This document shows positions 1 through 8,053 of a stretch of 64,000 nt of DNA, piece after piece; the first letter of the stretch is position 1, and each line of letters starts with the position of its first letter. This stretch comes from Acidobacteriota bacterium (lineage in GTDB: Bacteria > Acidobacteriota > UBA6911), in assembly GCA_016929335.1 (NCBI GenBank), contig JAFGIY010000130.1, forward strand, positions 52,720 through 116,719. Reading direction: 5' to 3'. Position numbers and translations under genes: made by a program. The notes under the pieces were generated by a model. That model was not told the DNA's origin, ran no database searches, and saw nothing but the letters and a program-made list of their open reading frames with translations.

Positions 1-1375
1 CGACAAATCCCGATAGAATACCGAGTGATGCTCCGCCTTCACGACAGGAAGCAACCACTTCACGCACGTGGCGCGATTTTGTGGATGTGAAGATTTTTAC
101 GAACTCCGGAATAACCGCTCCGGCCAATGTGCCGCAGGTAATGACCGTCGACAGTTTCCACCAGAGCATGCCGTCTCCCAGATTCCCGATCAGGAAGTAG
201 GAAACAATGTAGGTTATCACCACTGAAACAGCGGAAGTCAGCCAGACCAGGAATGTAAGCGGCGCCTCGAAATTCATTTTCTCGGCGTTTCCGTAACGCG
301 CCTTGGCAATCGCTTCATTGATCAGATAGGAAAGTCCGCTCGCAATGATCATCATAATGCGCATGACAAAGATCCAAACGAGCAGCTGTACCTGGATCGC
401 TTCCTGAGGCACTGCGAGAAGAATGAAAGATATGAGGGCGACTCCCGTAACGCCGTATGTTTCAAAACCATCAGCGGTGGGTCCGACGGAATCCCCGGCA
501 TTATCGCCGGTGCAGTCCGCGATGACGCCGGGATTGCGCGCGTCGTCCTCTTTGATCTTAAAAACGATCTTCATCAGATCGGATCCGATGTCGGCAATCT
601 TCGTAAAAATCCCGCCGGCTATGCGCAGGGCTGCAGCGCCGAGTGACTCGCCGATGGCGAAACCGATAAAGCAAGGTCCGGCATAGTCGCCCGGGATAAA
701 CAGCAGGATGCACAGCATCATGAACAGCTCGACGCTGATGAGAGCCATTCCAATGCTCATTCCGGCTTTCAGAGGAATCGCATAGCAGGGGAACGGTTTC
801 CCGGCAAGGCCTGCGAATGCCGTACGCGAGTTGGCAAAAGTATTGATGCGGATTCCGAACCAGGCTACGCCATAGCTTCCGCCTATACCTATGAGACTGA
901 AAATCAGGATTATGGCAACCTTCTCGGCGGCGAAATGCTGCAGGAAGCCGAAGTAAATCAACATGATGATGCCGATGAAGACCTCGAGAATGAGGATGAA
1001 CTTGCCTTGCGTAATCAGATAGGTTTTACAGGTTTCGTAGATCAGCTCGGAAATTTCCCTCATCGCCTTGTGAACGGGGAGGTTCTTTAGCTGCATAAAT
1101 ATGATCAGGCCGAAAAGAAGACCGAGGATACAAACCACAAGTCCCGCCATCAACAGAGTGCGGGCATTGTATCCGTGAAAATCTACCTGGCCCAGATCCG
1201 GAAGCACCAGTGCTGCCTCACCGCCACCTTCATGCGCAACAGGGACTTGCGCCGGTTCCGCATCCTGAGCCATGGCAGCGGGCATAGCGAGTGCACCAAA
1301 AATCAGCATTGTGAGGATCACTACCCACGCGCGGGTGGGGATCCTCCTTGAACTATCTGCATTATTCACAATCAT
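1..1375 (-). CDS. hppA: Membrane-bound ion-translocating pyrophosphatase (partial, 3' end beyond window)
   Basis: Hydrolyses pyrophosphate to pump Na+ or H+ across the inner membrane. The 458 codons present start at an ATG preceded by AGGAG at 8 nt and run off the left edge, so the C-terminal third is missing. The N-terminus has a signal-like hydrophobic stretch ending near AMPAAMAQ, then an Ala/Glu/Pro linker, then many membrane helices. The catalytic loop is clear: the GGIFTKIADIGSDL stretch, then EDDARNPGVIAD and GDNAGDSVGPTADGFETYG, i.e. the acidic pyrophosphate/Mg2+ ligands of the family. The SVGPTADGFE variant differs from the common AGMAADLFE form and marks a divergent subfamily. Ion specificity and K+ dependence cannot be read because the deciding C-terminal residues are outside. 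It lies 168 nt downstream of spmB on the same strand. Confidence 0.93.
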   Translation of the reverse strand, partial: MIVNNADSSRRIPTRAWVVILTMLIFGALAMPAAMAQDAEPAQVPVAHEGGGEAALVLPDLGQVDFHGYNARTLLMAGLVVCILGLLFGLIIFMQLKNLPVHKAMREISELIYETCKTYLITQGKFILILEVFIGIIMLIYFGFLQHFAAEKVAIILIFSLIGIGGSYGVAWFGIRINTFANSRTAFAGLAGKPFPCYAIPLKAGMSIGMALISVELFMMLCILLFIPGDYAGPCFIGFAIGESLGAAALRIAGGIFTKIADIGSDLMKIVFKIKEDDARNPGVIADCTGDNAGDSVGPTADGFETYGVTGVALISFILLAVPQEAIQVQLLVWIFVMRIMMIIASGLSYLINEAIAKARYGNAEKMNFEAPLTFLVWLTSAVSVVITYIVSYFLIGNLGDGMLWWKLSTVITCGTLAGAVIPEFVKIFTSTKSRHVREVVASCREGGASLGILSGFV

Positions 1376-1543
1376 TGTGGATTCTCCTGAGTGGGTGAAA
1401 AAGGGGCGCGCGTATCTACTCCAAATATTGCTTAACATCGTACTGAATGAAGGCGGCATTATACTCTGTACCGAGGGAATCCGCGATGAAATATTTAACG
1501 CTCCCCAAAATTCTTGCAGGCTAAAGGTTTTTTAACCTTGAAG

Positions 1544-2080
1544 TTACAGAAACGCCAGCCTGCAGACAATAATGGCCGCGATCAGGCTCACTATATCTGC
1601 AATGAGTCCGGAGAGGACCGCATGGCGCGCTTTCTTGATACCTACGGCACCAAAATAGATTGCCAGAACATAAAATGTAGTTTCCGTGCTGCCGTAAGCC
1701 GAAGCGGCAAGCCTTCCAATAAAGGAATCCGGGCCATGCACGTTGACCAGTTCCGTGACAATGCCCAGCGAACCGCTCCCCGATAAAGGACGCATGATGG
1801 CAAGCGGAAGGATCTCAACCGGGAATCCTATTTTGCCCAGCAGAGGATCCAGCCATTTGGCAAGCATATCGATGCCCCCGGCGCCCCGCAGCATTCCAAC
1901 CGCAACAAGAATTGCGACAAGATAAGGGATGATGCGGATAGCCATCTGAAAACCGCCCTTAGCCCCGTCCACGAAACTTTCGTATACCTTGACGCCTTTA
2001 AATACTCCGTAGACTGGAATCGCCACAAGGAACAGCGGGATGACCCAGATCGATACCGTGCCTATTATATTCGGAATCAT
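1544..2080 (-). CDS. spmB: Spore maturation protein B-like membrane protein
   Basis: A 178-residue multi-spanning membrane protein of the nucleoside-recognition/Gate family. The segment GAKGGFQMAIRIIPYLVAI and the later MRPLSGSGSLGIVTELVNVHG motif are typical of SpmB. In Bacillus SpmA and SpmB act in spore core dehydration. The pair is widespread in non-sporulating bacteria, where the substrate is unknown. Its ATG overlaps the spmA stop by 4 nt, so the two are translationally coupled. No sporulation gene is seen nearby, so a general transport role is the safer reading. Confidence 0.85.
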   Translation of the reverse strand: MIPNIIGTVSIWVIPLFLVAIPVYGVFKGVKVYESFVDGAKGGFQMAIRIIPYLVAILVAVGMLRGAGGIDMLAKWLDPLLGKIGFPVEILPLAIMRPLSGSGSLGIVTELVNVHGPDSFIGRLAASAYGSTETTFYVLAIYFGAVGIKKARHAVLSGLIADIVSLIAAIIVCRLAFL

Positions 2081-2691
2081 GATGACTCCCCCTTCCGGTA
2101 ACGCGCGATCGAGAAAACAGGAAGCTTTTCCAGCAGCTTAACGGCAGTTATTCCCGCAATAAGAGCTGTACAGGTCGCGGCTATTGTAGTCCCGATTATG
2201 GCCGTCGGATCCTTTGAACCGGCTGAAGCCATGATTCCGATCATGGTAGCCGGGACCAGCTGCAATCCGGCAGTATTGATTGTGAGAAATGTGCACATGG
2301 CATTGGTCGCCGTTCCCGGCTGAGCATTCAGTTTTTCGAGATCCTCCATGGCCTTTAATCCGAAAGGCGTTGCCGCATTGCTCAATCCCAGCATGTTGGC
2401 CGCAATGTTCATGGTCATGCTCGCCATAGCTGGATGTCCCTTGGGAACATCAGGAAACAGTTTTTTCAGAAAGGGGGCGATAGCTTTTGCCGCCAAGGTC
2501 ATCAGGCCGGAATCCTCAGCAATCTTCATGATGCCAAGCCAAAGGGCCATAACACCCACCAGACCTATGGCAATCGTCACCGAATTACCGGCCGCATCAA
2601 TCGCCGATTTTGTGACGTTTTCAATTTTGCCGTTGATTCCGCCCAAGACAATGGCAAGAATGACTATCGTAAGCCAAATATAGTTCATCAT
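2077..2691 (-). CDS. spmA: Spore maturation protein A-like membrane protein
   Basis: A 204-residue polytopic protein paired with SpmB. The signature NMLGLSNAATPFGLKAM, the following TNAMCTFLTINTAGLQLVP and several hydrophobic helices identify the SpmA/nucleoside-recognition family. It is the first gene of the minus-strand spmA-spmB unit and diverges from the LD-carboxypeptidase, leaving about 70 nt for both promoters. Because LD-carboxypeptidase trims cell-wall peptides, a shared envelope theme is possible, but that is inference from adjacency only. Confidence 0.85.
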   Translation of the reverse strand: MMNYIWLTIVILAIVLGGINGKIENVTKSAIDAAGNSVTIAIGLVGVMALWLGIMKIAEDSGLMTLAAKAIAPFLKKLFPDVPKGHPAMASMTMNIAANMLGLSNAATPFGLKAMEDLEKLNAQPGTATNAMCTFLTINTAGLQLVPATMIGIMASAGSKDPTAIIGTTIAATCTALIAGITAVKLLEKLPVFSIARYRKGESS

Positions 2692-2760
2692 ATTATGATC
2701 TCCACGGGTCTATGGTCTCCATAACTCCTGGATTCTTGGGATCGTATCTTATCACCGGAT

Positions 2761-3699
2761 ATGAAAAATCAGACTATTCAACCACCCGCTATAAAAAAAG
2801 GGGACACGATTGCCGTTATTGCTCCCGCCAGTCCGATTGATGGACGCGAGGGACTGGAACGAGGTATCTCCGTACTGGAAGCAATGGGATTCCACGTTCG
2901 GTTTGACGAGCGCATATTCGAGTCTTTTCGATATCTCGCCGGAGAAGACTCCGCAAGAGCAGAAGAGCTCATGAGCACATTTGAAGATCCCTCAATACAG
3001 GCAATTATTGCACTTCGAGGCGGGTACGGATGCTCGCGGCTGATCCCACTGATTGCAGAGAAGCGTCTGCGCCGTCACTCCAAAATTTTTATGGGCTTCA
3101 GCGATTTGACAACGCTTTTCCTTTATTTCAAAAGGCGTTTCGGCTGGATTACCATTCATGGCCCCATGGCAGTTTCTCCCTCATTAGGGGATCTTTCTCC
3201 GAATCAGGCGGAACATTTATTTTCGCTGTTGACGGATCCCGGGTATTGCCCGGAGCTACATTTCACGCAATGTGAATCCTGGATACCGGGCGTAGCAGAA
3301 GGAGAACTGGTGGGCGGATGCCTTTCCATCATCGCTGCAAGTATCGGGACTCCCTATGAAATCAAGGCGGACGGAAGAATTCTATTTCTTGAAGATCAAG
3401 GAGAACCGCCGTACAGACTTGATCGGATGCTGACGCATCTTCATCTCGCCGGGAAGCTTCAGTCGCTTGCGGGTGTATTATTGGGAAGCTTTCTTGACTG
3501 CGAATCTGCTCAAGGCAACTATCACTCAAGCGATGTGCTTCGTGATATCCTCGCGAAGCTTCATGTCCCAATCATGGCCAATTTCCCGGCAGGACATGGA
3601 ATTGAAAACTGGGCCATTCCACTAGGTGTCAGAGTACGAATGGATTCCAATGCCGGCACTATTACATTGCTTGAACCGGCAGTGCGCATGCGCGACTGA
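2761..3699 (+). CDS. S66 family LD-carboxypeptidase (LdcA/MccF-like)
   Basis: A 312-residue serine peptidase that removes the terminal D-Ala from cytoplasmic murein tetrapeptides during wall recycling; some relatives (MccF) cleave microcin C. The catalytic triad of the family can be placed: Ser114 in GFSDLT, Glu211 in LFLEDQGEPPYRLDRML, and His279 in FPAGHGIENWAIPLG. The N-terminal IAVIAPASP segment and ALRGGYG oxyanion loop are also conserved. The length matches the family. There is no signal peptide, so it should act in the cytoplasm. It diverges from spmA. The MccF-type immunity role cannot be excluded, but no microcin genes are near. Confidence 0.9.
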   Translation: MKNQTIQPPAIKKGDTIAVIAPASPIDGREGLERGISVLEAMGFHVRFDERIFESFRYLAGEDSARAEELMSTFEDPSIQAIIALRGGYGCSRLIPLIAEKRLRRHSKIFMGFSDLTTLFLYFKRRFGWITIHGPMAVSPSLGDLSPNQAEHLFSLLTDPGYCPELHFTQCESWIPGVAEGELVGGCLSIIAASIGTPYEIKADGRILFLEDQGEPPYRLDRMLTHLHLAGKLQSLAGVLLGSFLDCESAQGNYHSSDVLRDILAKLHVPIMANFPAGHGIENWAIPLGVRVRMDSNAGTITLLEPAVRMRD

Positions 3700-3946
3700 A
3701 TCTCCTGTAACCCGTGATTCGTATTTGTTTGAAAGCAAGATTGTTACAGATAACAACCCGCCGATGTTCCTCAAGTTATGCGTCCCCGATCCGGCACTCC
3801 CGGCCCCGAGCTAAACAGTCAAAAATAAAATGAACAAGATGCTTTACAGCAGCTAAGGGAGTCTGATACATTTCGTCCTTGGGCGCCTCCCCTAAACAAA
3901 TATCAGAGTCGTTGGTCCTCTAATTGGCGACAAGCGAGAGCGGCGT

Positions 3947-4642
3947 ATGAACCTAAATGGTTCCATCAAAGATCTACAAAACACAATAGTTCAGCTATAT
4001 CTCAATCTAGAACAGCGATTTAGCGAGAACCATCTCATTCGCGAACTATGGGGCGCAATGGCTCACGACGTATCTCAGCAGATACTCAGCCTAAATGCTC
4101 TGCCACAGTCCTTCTGGAATCAGCTCAAGAAAGAGAAAAATGGACTGTTAATCGAAACGGCCCAAAGCATAAGACGCCAAATGATTGATATTAAAGAGGA
4201 TCAGCCTTTGGTGAGTTGCTTCGAGCATGCGCTTCGCCTTGAGGAGCCGACTATCCTGAAGGTATATGCCCCCCTAATCCGCAGACTTCGGGAAAACCTG
4301 ACGGCGCCGGCTCTGGATTTCTACATAGTCGTCAAAGCGCATCTCGCCCGGATATCGAGGGAAACAAAAGCTTTTTCAGGCGATCCCGTGCTTATAGAGC
4401 GATCCGATTCGCTGCTTCAAGCATTTGAAAAGGAAGTTCAGGAACCTCACATTGAAGTGCAGATACATGCCGGGAAGAAGCCACAGGTTCGCCATATGGG
4501 CCCGGGCAAAGTAACTGTGAAGAAGGTCCAAAAAGCCGTGCCAAAAGCACGCCCTCTTGCTAAACGCGCAAAAATCCTCCATAGCAGGACTAAACCTCTG
4601 GTTAAAAAAGTCAGCATCCAGCGCCGCCGCGCACGCCGATAA
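3947..4642 (+). CDS. Uncharacterised protein with basic C-terminal tail (possibly degenerate ferritin-like)
   Basis: I do not recognise this 231-residue protein with certainty. Residues 1-150 look all-helical; the pattern LYLNLEQRFSENHLIRELW resembles the first helix pair of rubrerythrin/ferritin-like four-helix proteins, but the metal-binding Glu and His positions look replaced (MAHDVSQQI instead of an E-E-x-x-H core). Residues 165-231 form a strongly basic tail rich in Lys, Arg, Val and Pro (KVTVKKVQKAVPKA, ending RRRARR), which could bind nucleic acid or polyphosphate. There is no signal peptide. It is a single gene flanked by gaps of about 250 and 170 nt with only a weak ribosome site, so the start is uncertain. 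Confidence 0.6.
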   Translation: MNLNGSIKDLQNTIVQLYLNLEQRFSENHLIRELWGAMAHDVSQQILSLNALPQSFWNQLKKEKNGLLIETAQSIRRQMIDIKEDQPLVSCFEHALRLEEPTILKVYAPLIRRLRENLTAPALDFYIVVKAHLARISRETKAFSGDPVLIERSDSLLQAFEKEVQEPHIEVQIHAGKKPQVRHMGPGKVTVKKVQKAVPKARPLAKRAKILHSRTKPLVKKVSIQRRRARR

Positions 4643-4814
4643 GATAAATCAGCCATAAATTGTGCTGACAATTTGCCCGCATATTCGTTCGGGCATTCGC
4701 GTGATTCCTGGCCTGCTTTTTGTGCCCGCGGTTGATTTTTCGGGTTTCCGAACCCATACTCTATTTTAGATCGAAAAGCGACTTCAAAAATGCTGCGATC
4801 CGAGGAGGTTGGTT

Positions 4815-6380
4815 TTGCCGATAAATTCTGGTACCAAATGGCCTAATCCCGACGAGTTGCGCAAGGATATGGAAGAGTTCTTTTCAAAAAAGTACGGAGA
4901 CAAGGTCAAACTTGGCGTTTTAGGAGCCGAGCCGGACCAGGCGCTTACAGCCGACGAAGGCACTGAGACGAAGAACGCTCCTCTGGACCTGCAATTTGAT
5001 TACCTTCCCCGGGATATAAAAAAATATCTGGATCGCTTCGTTGTAAAACAGGATGCCGCCAAGAAGGTTTTGGCTACCACAATCTGCGACCATTACAATC
5101 ACATCAAACGCTGCTCCGTGAAAGGTCCCTGCAAAGAGTATTCCAAGCAGAACATAATCATGCTCGGGCCGACCGGAGTGGGAAAAACTTACCTGGTCCG
5201 AACAATCGCGGATCTGATTGGAGTTCCTTTCGTCAAAGCGGACGCTACCAAGTTTTCAGAAACCGGGTACGTCGGCGGAGATGTGGAAGACCTGGTGCGG
5301 GAGCTTGTTCATAAGGCGGACGGGAATATCCAGTTGGCGGAATACGGCATTATCTATCTCGATGAGATCGACAAGATCGCCACGCCAACAAATATACTGG
5401 GTCGCGATGTAAGCGGCGGCGGCGTTCAACGCGGTCTGCTTAAGCTGATGGAAGAAACGGAAGTAAGCCTTCGTACGCCGTTCGACTTGACCTCACAGCT
5501 GCAGGCGGCAATGGAATTCCAGTCCAAAGGCAAGGTTGCCCGCTCGGTGATTAATACGCGCCATATATTGTTTATTGTCAGCGGCGCGTTCAACGGTCTC
5601 GCCGATATCATTCGCCGCCGTCTCGGCGCAAAAACCATCGGTTTCAGTTCCACCGGCAGATCGGCGCCTCGAGATGAAGATTACTTCCAGTATGCGAAAA
5701 GCAACGACTTCATTGAATACGGATTCGAATCGGAATTCGTGGGCCGGTTGCCTGTTGTTGTCAGCTGTCATGAACTGGGCGTCGACGATCTCTTCCAGAT
5801 TCTAAAAAATTCAGAGGGATCCATTATCCGTCAGTATGTCAACGCCTTTGAAGCCTATGGCATAGACTTGGCTCTAACGGACGCAGGGCTCTACCGCATT
5901 GCACAAAAGGCCTATGAAGATCACACCGGCGCGCGAAGCCTTGTCGGTGTCTGCGAGCGCACATTTCGCGAGTATAAGTACAGCCTGCCCCACTCTCCCG
6001 TCAAATGCCTGGAACTGACCGAAAGACTTGTGAATCAACCGGATGAAGTGCTCGAAGAAATCTTGCGGGACGCAAAAGCCGCTCGGCTGGAGGAAATGAC
6101 CCTCGAATTCCATTCAATAGCCGAAGAATGGTCGAAGAAGAACGGCATTCAGATTCATCTTCGGCCGGAAGCCGCTCGCATGTTGAGCCGGAAAGCCCTT
6201 GAAAGAGGAGACAAACTCGAAGACATATTTTCCGAGATTTTTAAAGATTACGAACACGGCTTGAACTTGATCCGCAGAATGGGAAGCGCTCAACAATTCG
6301 AAATAACCGAGGATGTGGTCCGCGATCCCCGGGCAGCCCTGGATCAGTGGATTCGTTCCTATTATGTTAGTCGGCAGTGA
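4815..6380 (+). CDS. ClpX-like AAA+ unfoldase lacking the zinc-binding domain
   Basis: A 521-residue AAA+ ATPase of the ClpX/HslU type. Visible are Walker A GPTGVGKT (118-125), the pore loop GYVGGDVED, Walker B LDEID (182-186), a VGRLPVVV segment and sensor-2 HTGARSL. The tripeptide IGF (275-277, in AKTIGFSS) sits where ClpX carries its ClpP-docking loop. Unlike ClpX it has no N-terminal four-Cys zinc domain and carries an extra C-terminal helical region of about 120 residues. I moved the start from the TTG at 4809 to the TTG at 4815, because GGAGG at 4804-4808 then has a 6-nt spacing. It is an isolated gene whose stop codon lies in a heptamer repeat. Likely an alternative adaptor-independent unfoldase; partner unknown. 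Confidence 0.8.
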   Translation: MPINSGTKWPNPDELRKDMEEFFSKKYGDKVKLGVLGAEPDQALTADEGTETKNAPLDLQFDYLPRDIKKYLDRFVVKQDAAKKVLATTICDHYNHIKRCSVKGPCKEYSKQNIIMLGPTGVGKTYLVRTIADLIGVPFVKADATKFSETGYVGGDVEDLVRELVHKADGNIQLAEYGIIYLDEIDKIATPTNILGRDVSGGGVQRGLLKLMEETEVSLRTPFDLTSQLQAAMEFQSKGKVARSVINTRHILFIVSGAFNGLADIIRRRLGAKTIGFSSTGRSAPRDEDYFQYAKSNDFIEYGFESEFVGRLPVVVSCHELGVDDLFQILKNSEGSIIRQYVNAFEAYGIDLALTDAGLYRIAQKAYEDHTGARSLVGVCERTFREYKYSLPHSPVKCLELTERLVNQPDEVLEEILRDAKAARLEEMTLEFHSIAEEWSKKNGIQIHLRPEAARMLSRKALERGDKLEDIFSEIFKDYEHGLNLIRRMGSAQQFEITEDVVRDPRAALDQWIRSYYVSRQ

Positions 6381-6555
6381 GCAGTGGGCAGTCGGCAGTC
6401 AGCGGTCGGCAGTCAGCGGTCGGCAGTGGATAGCTAAAATGGGAGAAATGAGGCTGCGTCTAAGCTTGTTTCCCTGCCGACTGCCGACCAACCGCTGATC
6501 ACTGCCGACTGCCGACTACTCACTGCCCACTGCCGACTGCCGACTGCCGACTGCT
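6370..6555. repeat. Facing heptamer arrays (AGTCGGC / GCCGACT) between convergent genes
   Basis: From about 6370 to 6430 the plus strand repeats AGT-NN-GC units of seven bases (AGTCGGC, AGTGAGC, AGTGGGC, AGTCAGC). From about 6475 to 6555 the complementary units (ACTGCCG, ACTGCCC) run the other way, so the two arrays can pair as a long hairpin. The stop codons of both the ClpX-like gene and the radical SAM gene lie inside the arrays, so their last residues are repeat-encoded. It may serve as a two-way transcription end. Confidence 0.85.
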
Positions 6556-7452
6556 TTTTCTCCCCTGATAGGTGTCCCGCTCCTCAAACCTCCGCTCAAT
6601 GCAGGCACGGATCTCCGCTTTGCTCTTTCCCCATATGGGCTCGATCAATTGCTCCCTCGGCGCAGTCCCAAACAGCCGCTCTATATAAATGGCCGGATCC
6701 AGCCGCTCGAGAAAATCCACAACAAGCTCCGCGTATTCCTGCAATCCCGGCAGCGGGAATGGATTTGAGAGATACTCACGTTCCATTGCCGTGTTTCGCA
6801 CTATATGAAGATGGTGCAGCTTTAAGACATTTAATCCCTGGCCCGACAGGACATCCGCACTACGGAGCATTTCTTCGCGAGTTTCCCAGGGAAATCCCAG
6901 AATCAGATGCGTGCATAGCCATATTCCCCGGTCGCGCGTGCGCCGCATCGCATCAAGCCAGCATTTGAAATCGTGACCGCGATTGATTCGTGAAAGGGTG
7001 GAGTCGTATATGGACTGAAGTCCATACTCCAGTGTCACGAAATGTGTCCGGGCGAGTTTTTCGAGCCATGCAATCTTCTCTTCATCAACACAGTCGGGCC
7101 GGGTTCCCAGGGAAATGCCAACCACATCCGGGTGGCCAACGGCTGCTTCATACATTGGTATCAACTTATCCAGAGGAGCATGTGTATTTGTAAACGGCTG
7201 AAAATAAACGATAAATTTGTCGGCTCTACTGTGCTTTCGCAGAAACTCGATCCCCGTACTAACTTGCTCCGAAACCGGTTTCAACCGGTTGGCGCTTCTG
7301 GCACGGAATGAGTCATTATTGCAGTAGGTGCACCCTCCCACGCCGACCGTTCCGTCCCGATTGGGGCAGCTGAATCCCGCATCCACGCTGACCTTGTAAA
7401 CTCTGCAGCCGAACTTTTCCTTCAGGAATCGGCTATAGGGATTGTAGCGCAT
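6520..7452 (-). CDS. Radical SAM protein, TIGR01212/YhcC type
   Basis: A 310-residue radical SAM enzyme of the TIGR01212 family (E. coli YhcC-like), whose reaction is not established. The N-terminus KVSVDAGFSCPNRDG and the cluster motif with VGGCTYCNN match the family pattern of a C-x(n)-C-x2-C [4Fe-4S] site. The core FIVYFQPFTNTHAPLD, GTRPDCVD, VTLEYGLQS and HLILGFPWETREEML follow in the expected order. I start it at MRYNPYSRFL; the upstream in-frame codons to 7533 are ATTCGAG repeat and not family sequence. The C-terminal SAVGSGQ comes from the AGTCGGC repeat. Monocistronic, convergent with the unfoldase gene. Confidence 0.88.
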   Translation of the reverse strand: MRYNPYSRFLKEKFGCRVYKVSVDAGFSCPNRDGTVGVGGCTYCNNDSFRARSANRLKPVSEQVSTGIEFLRKHSRADKFIVYFQPFTNTHAPLDKLIPMYEAAVGHPDVVGISLGTRPDCVDEEKIAWLEKLARTHFVTLEYGLQSIYDSTLSRINRGHDFKCWLDAMRRTRDRGIWLCTHLILGFPWETREEMLRSADVLSGQGLNVLKLHHLHIVRNTAMEREYLSNPFPLPGLQEYAELVVDFLERLDPAIYIERLFGTAPREQLIEPIWGKSKAEIRACIERRFEERDTYQGRKSSRQSAVGSGQ

Positions 7453-7483
7453 TCGAGATTCGAGATTCGGGATTCGGGATTGA
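7451..7483. repeat. ATTCGAG heptamer array
   Basis: Units ATTCGAG, ATTCGAG, ATTCGGG, ATTCGGG and a partial unit, directly abutting the start codon of the radical SAM gene. A fragment of the same type occurs at about 7583-7597. It belongs to a dispersed family with further copies near 11353, 13053, 14671, 14794 and 26141. Confidence 0.9.
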
Positions 7484-7606
7484 CTGTCGGACATGAGTAA
7501 CAAAATACAGCAATTCCAGCCGCAAATGGACACGAATTCTCAAATATGCATACTGGCGCTGTTGCGATTCGCGGCATGCGAAAAATCGAGATTCGGGTGG
7601 ATACCG

Positions 7607-7637
7607 AGTGGCGGCCTCCGGTTCGGAGGCCGCCACT
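7607..7637. repeat. Perfect 14-bp stem hairpin (REP-like)
   Basis: AGTGGCGGCCTCCG and its exact complement are separated by the loop GTT. No T tract follows on either strand, so a classical intrinsic terminator is unlikely. It lies in the 303-nt gap between the radical SAM and zinc-ribbon genes, in which nothing else was found besides the ATTCGAG fragment near 7590. Confidence 0.8.
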
Positions 7638-7755
7638 GGATTGCTGGTTTGAATTAGTGCTGAATGGGGAGAATCAAAGAAGTTTCAAAATGCAATTGAC
7701 GTACTCGGAAAACCCTTAATTCGTCATTCGTAATTCGTTACTCCCTCTTGATCGG

Positions 7756-7935
7756 TCAGATCTTGATGCGATGATCGTCTTTAGGACAGATCCAATACAT
7801 TCCGCCCGGCATTTCCCGATACTTCATGACCTTTGTAGCCACCATCGAGGTGCCGCACTGCGGACATATATGTGCGTGGGTTTCACCCTTATCGCCAAGG
7901 CTCGCCCGCGCCGTTTTGGATAATTTTTCTGCCAT
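7756..7935 (-). CDS. Small zinc-ribbon-like protein
   Basis: A 59-residue basic protein with HICPQCGTSMV in the middle and WICPKDDHRIKI at the end, i.e. a C-x2-C pair plus a later Cys and His that could complete a zinc site. The start is the ATG followed by AEKLSKTARASLG, because AGGAGGG lies 9 nt upstream; the longer frame to 8007 lacks a ribosome site. Proteins of this size and type are often ribosome- or nucleic-acid-associated, but no function can be assigned. It sits alone between the radical SAM gene and addA on the same strand. Confidence 0.75.
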   Translation of the reverse strand: MAEKLSKTARASLGDKGETHAHICPQCGTSMVATKVMKYREMPGGMYWICPKDDHRIKI

Positions 7936-8053
7936 TAAGAAAATCCCTCCTTTTACAATAAGTGCAAGAGATACAAAAATCGTGCAATATATCGATCCAC
8001 ACCCCATCAGTCAATAGTAATTTTTGTATATTTATCGCGCGCGCTTTCGGATA

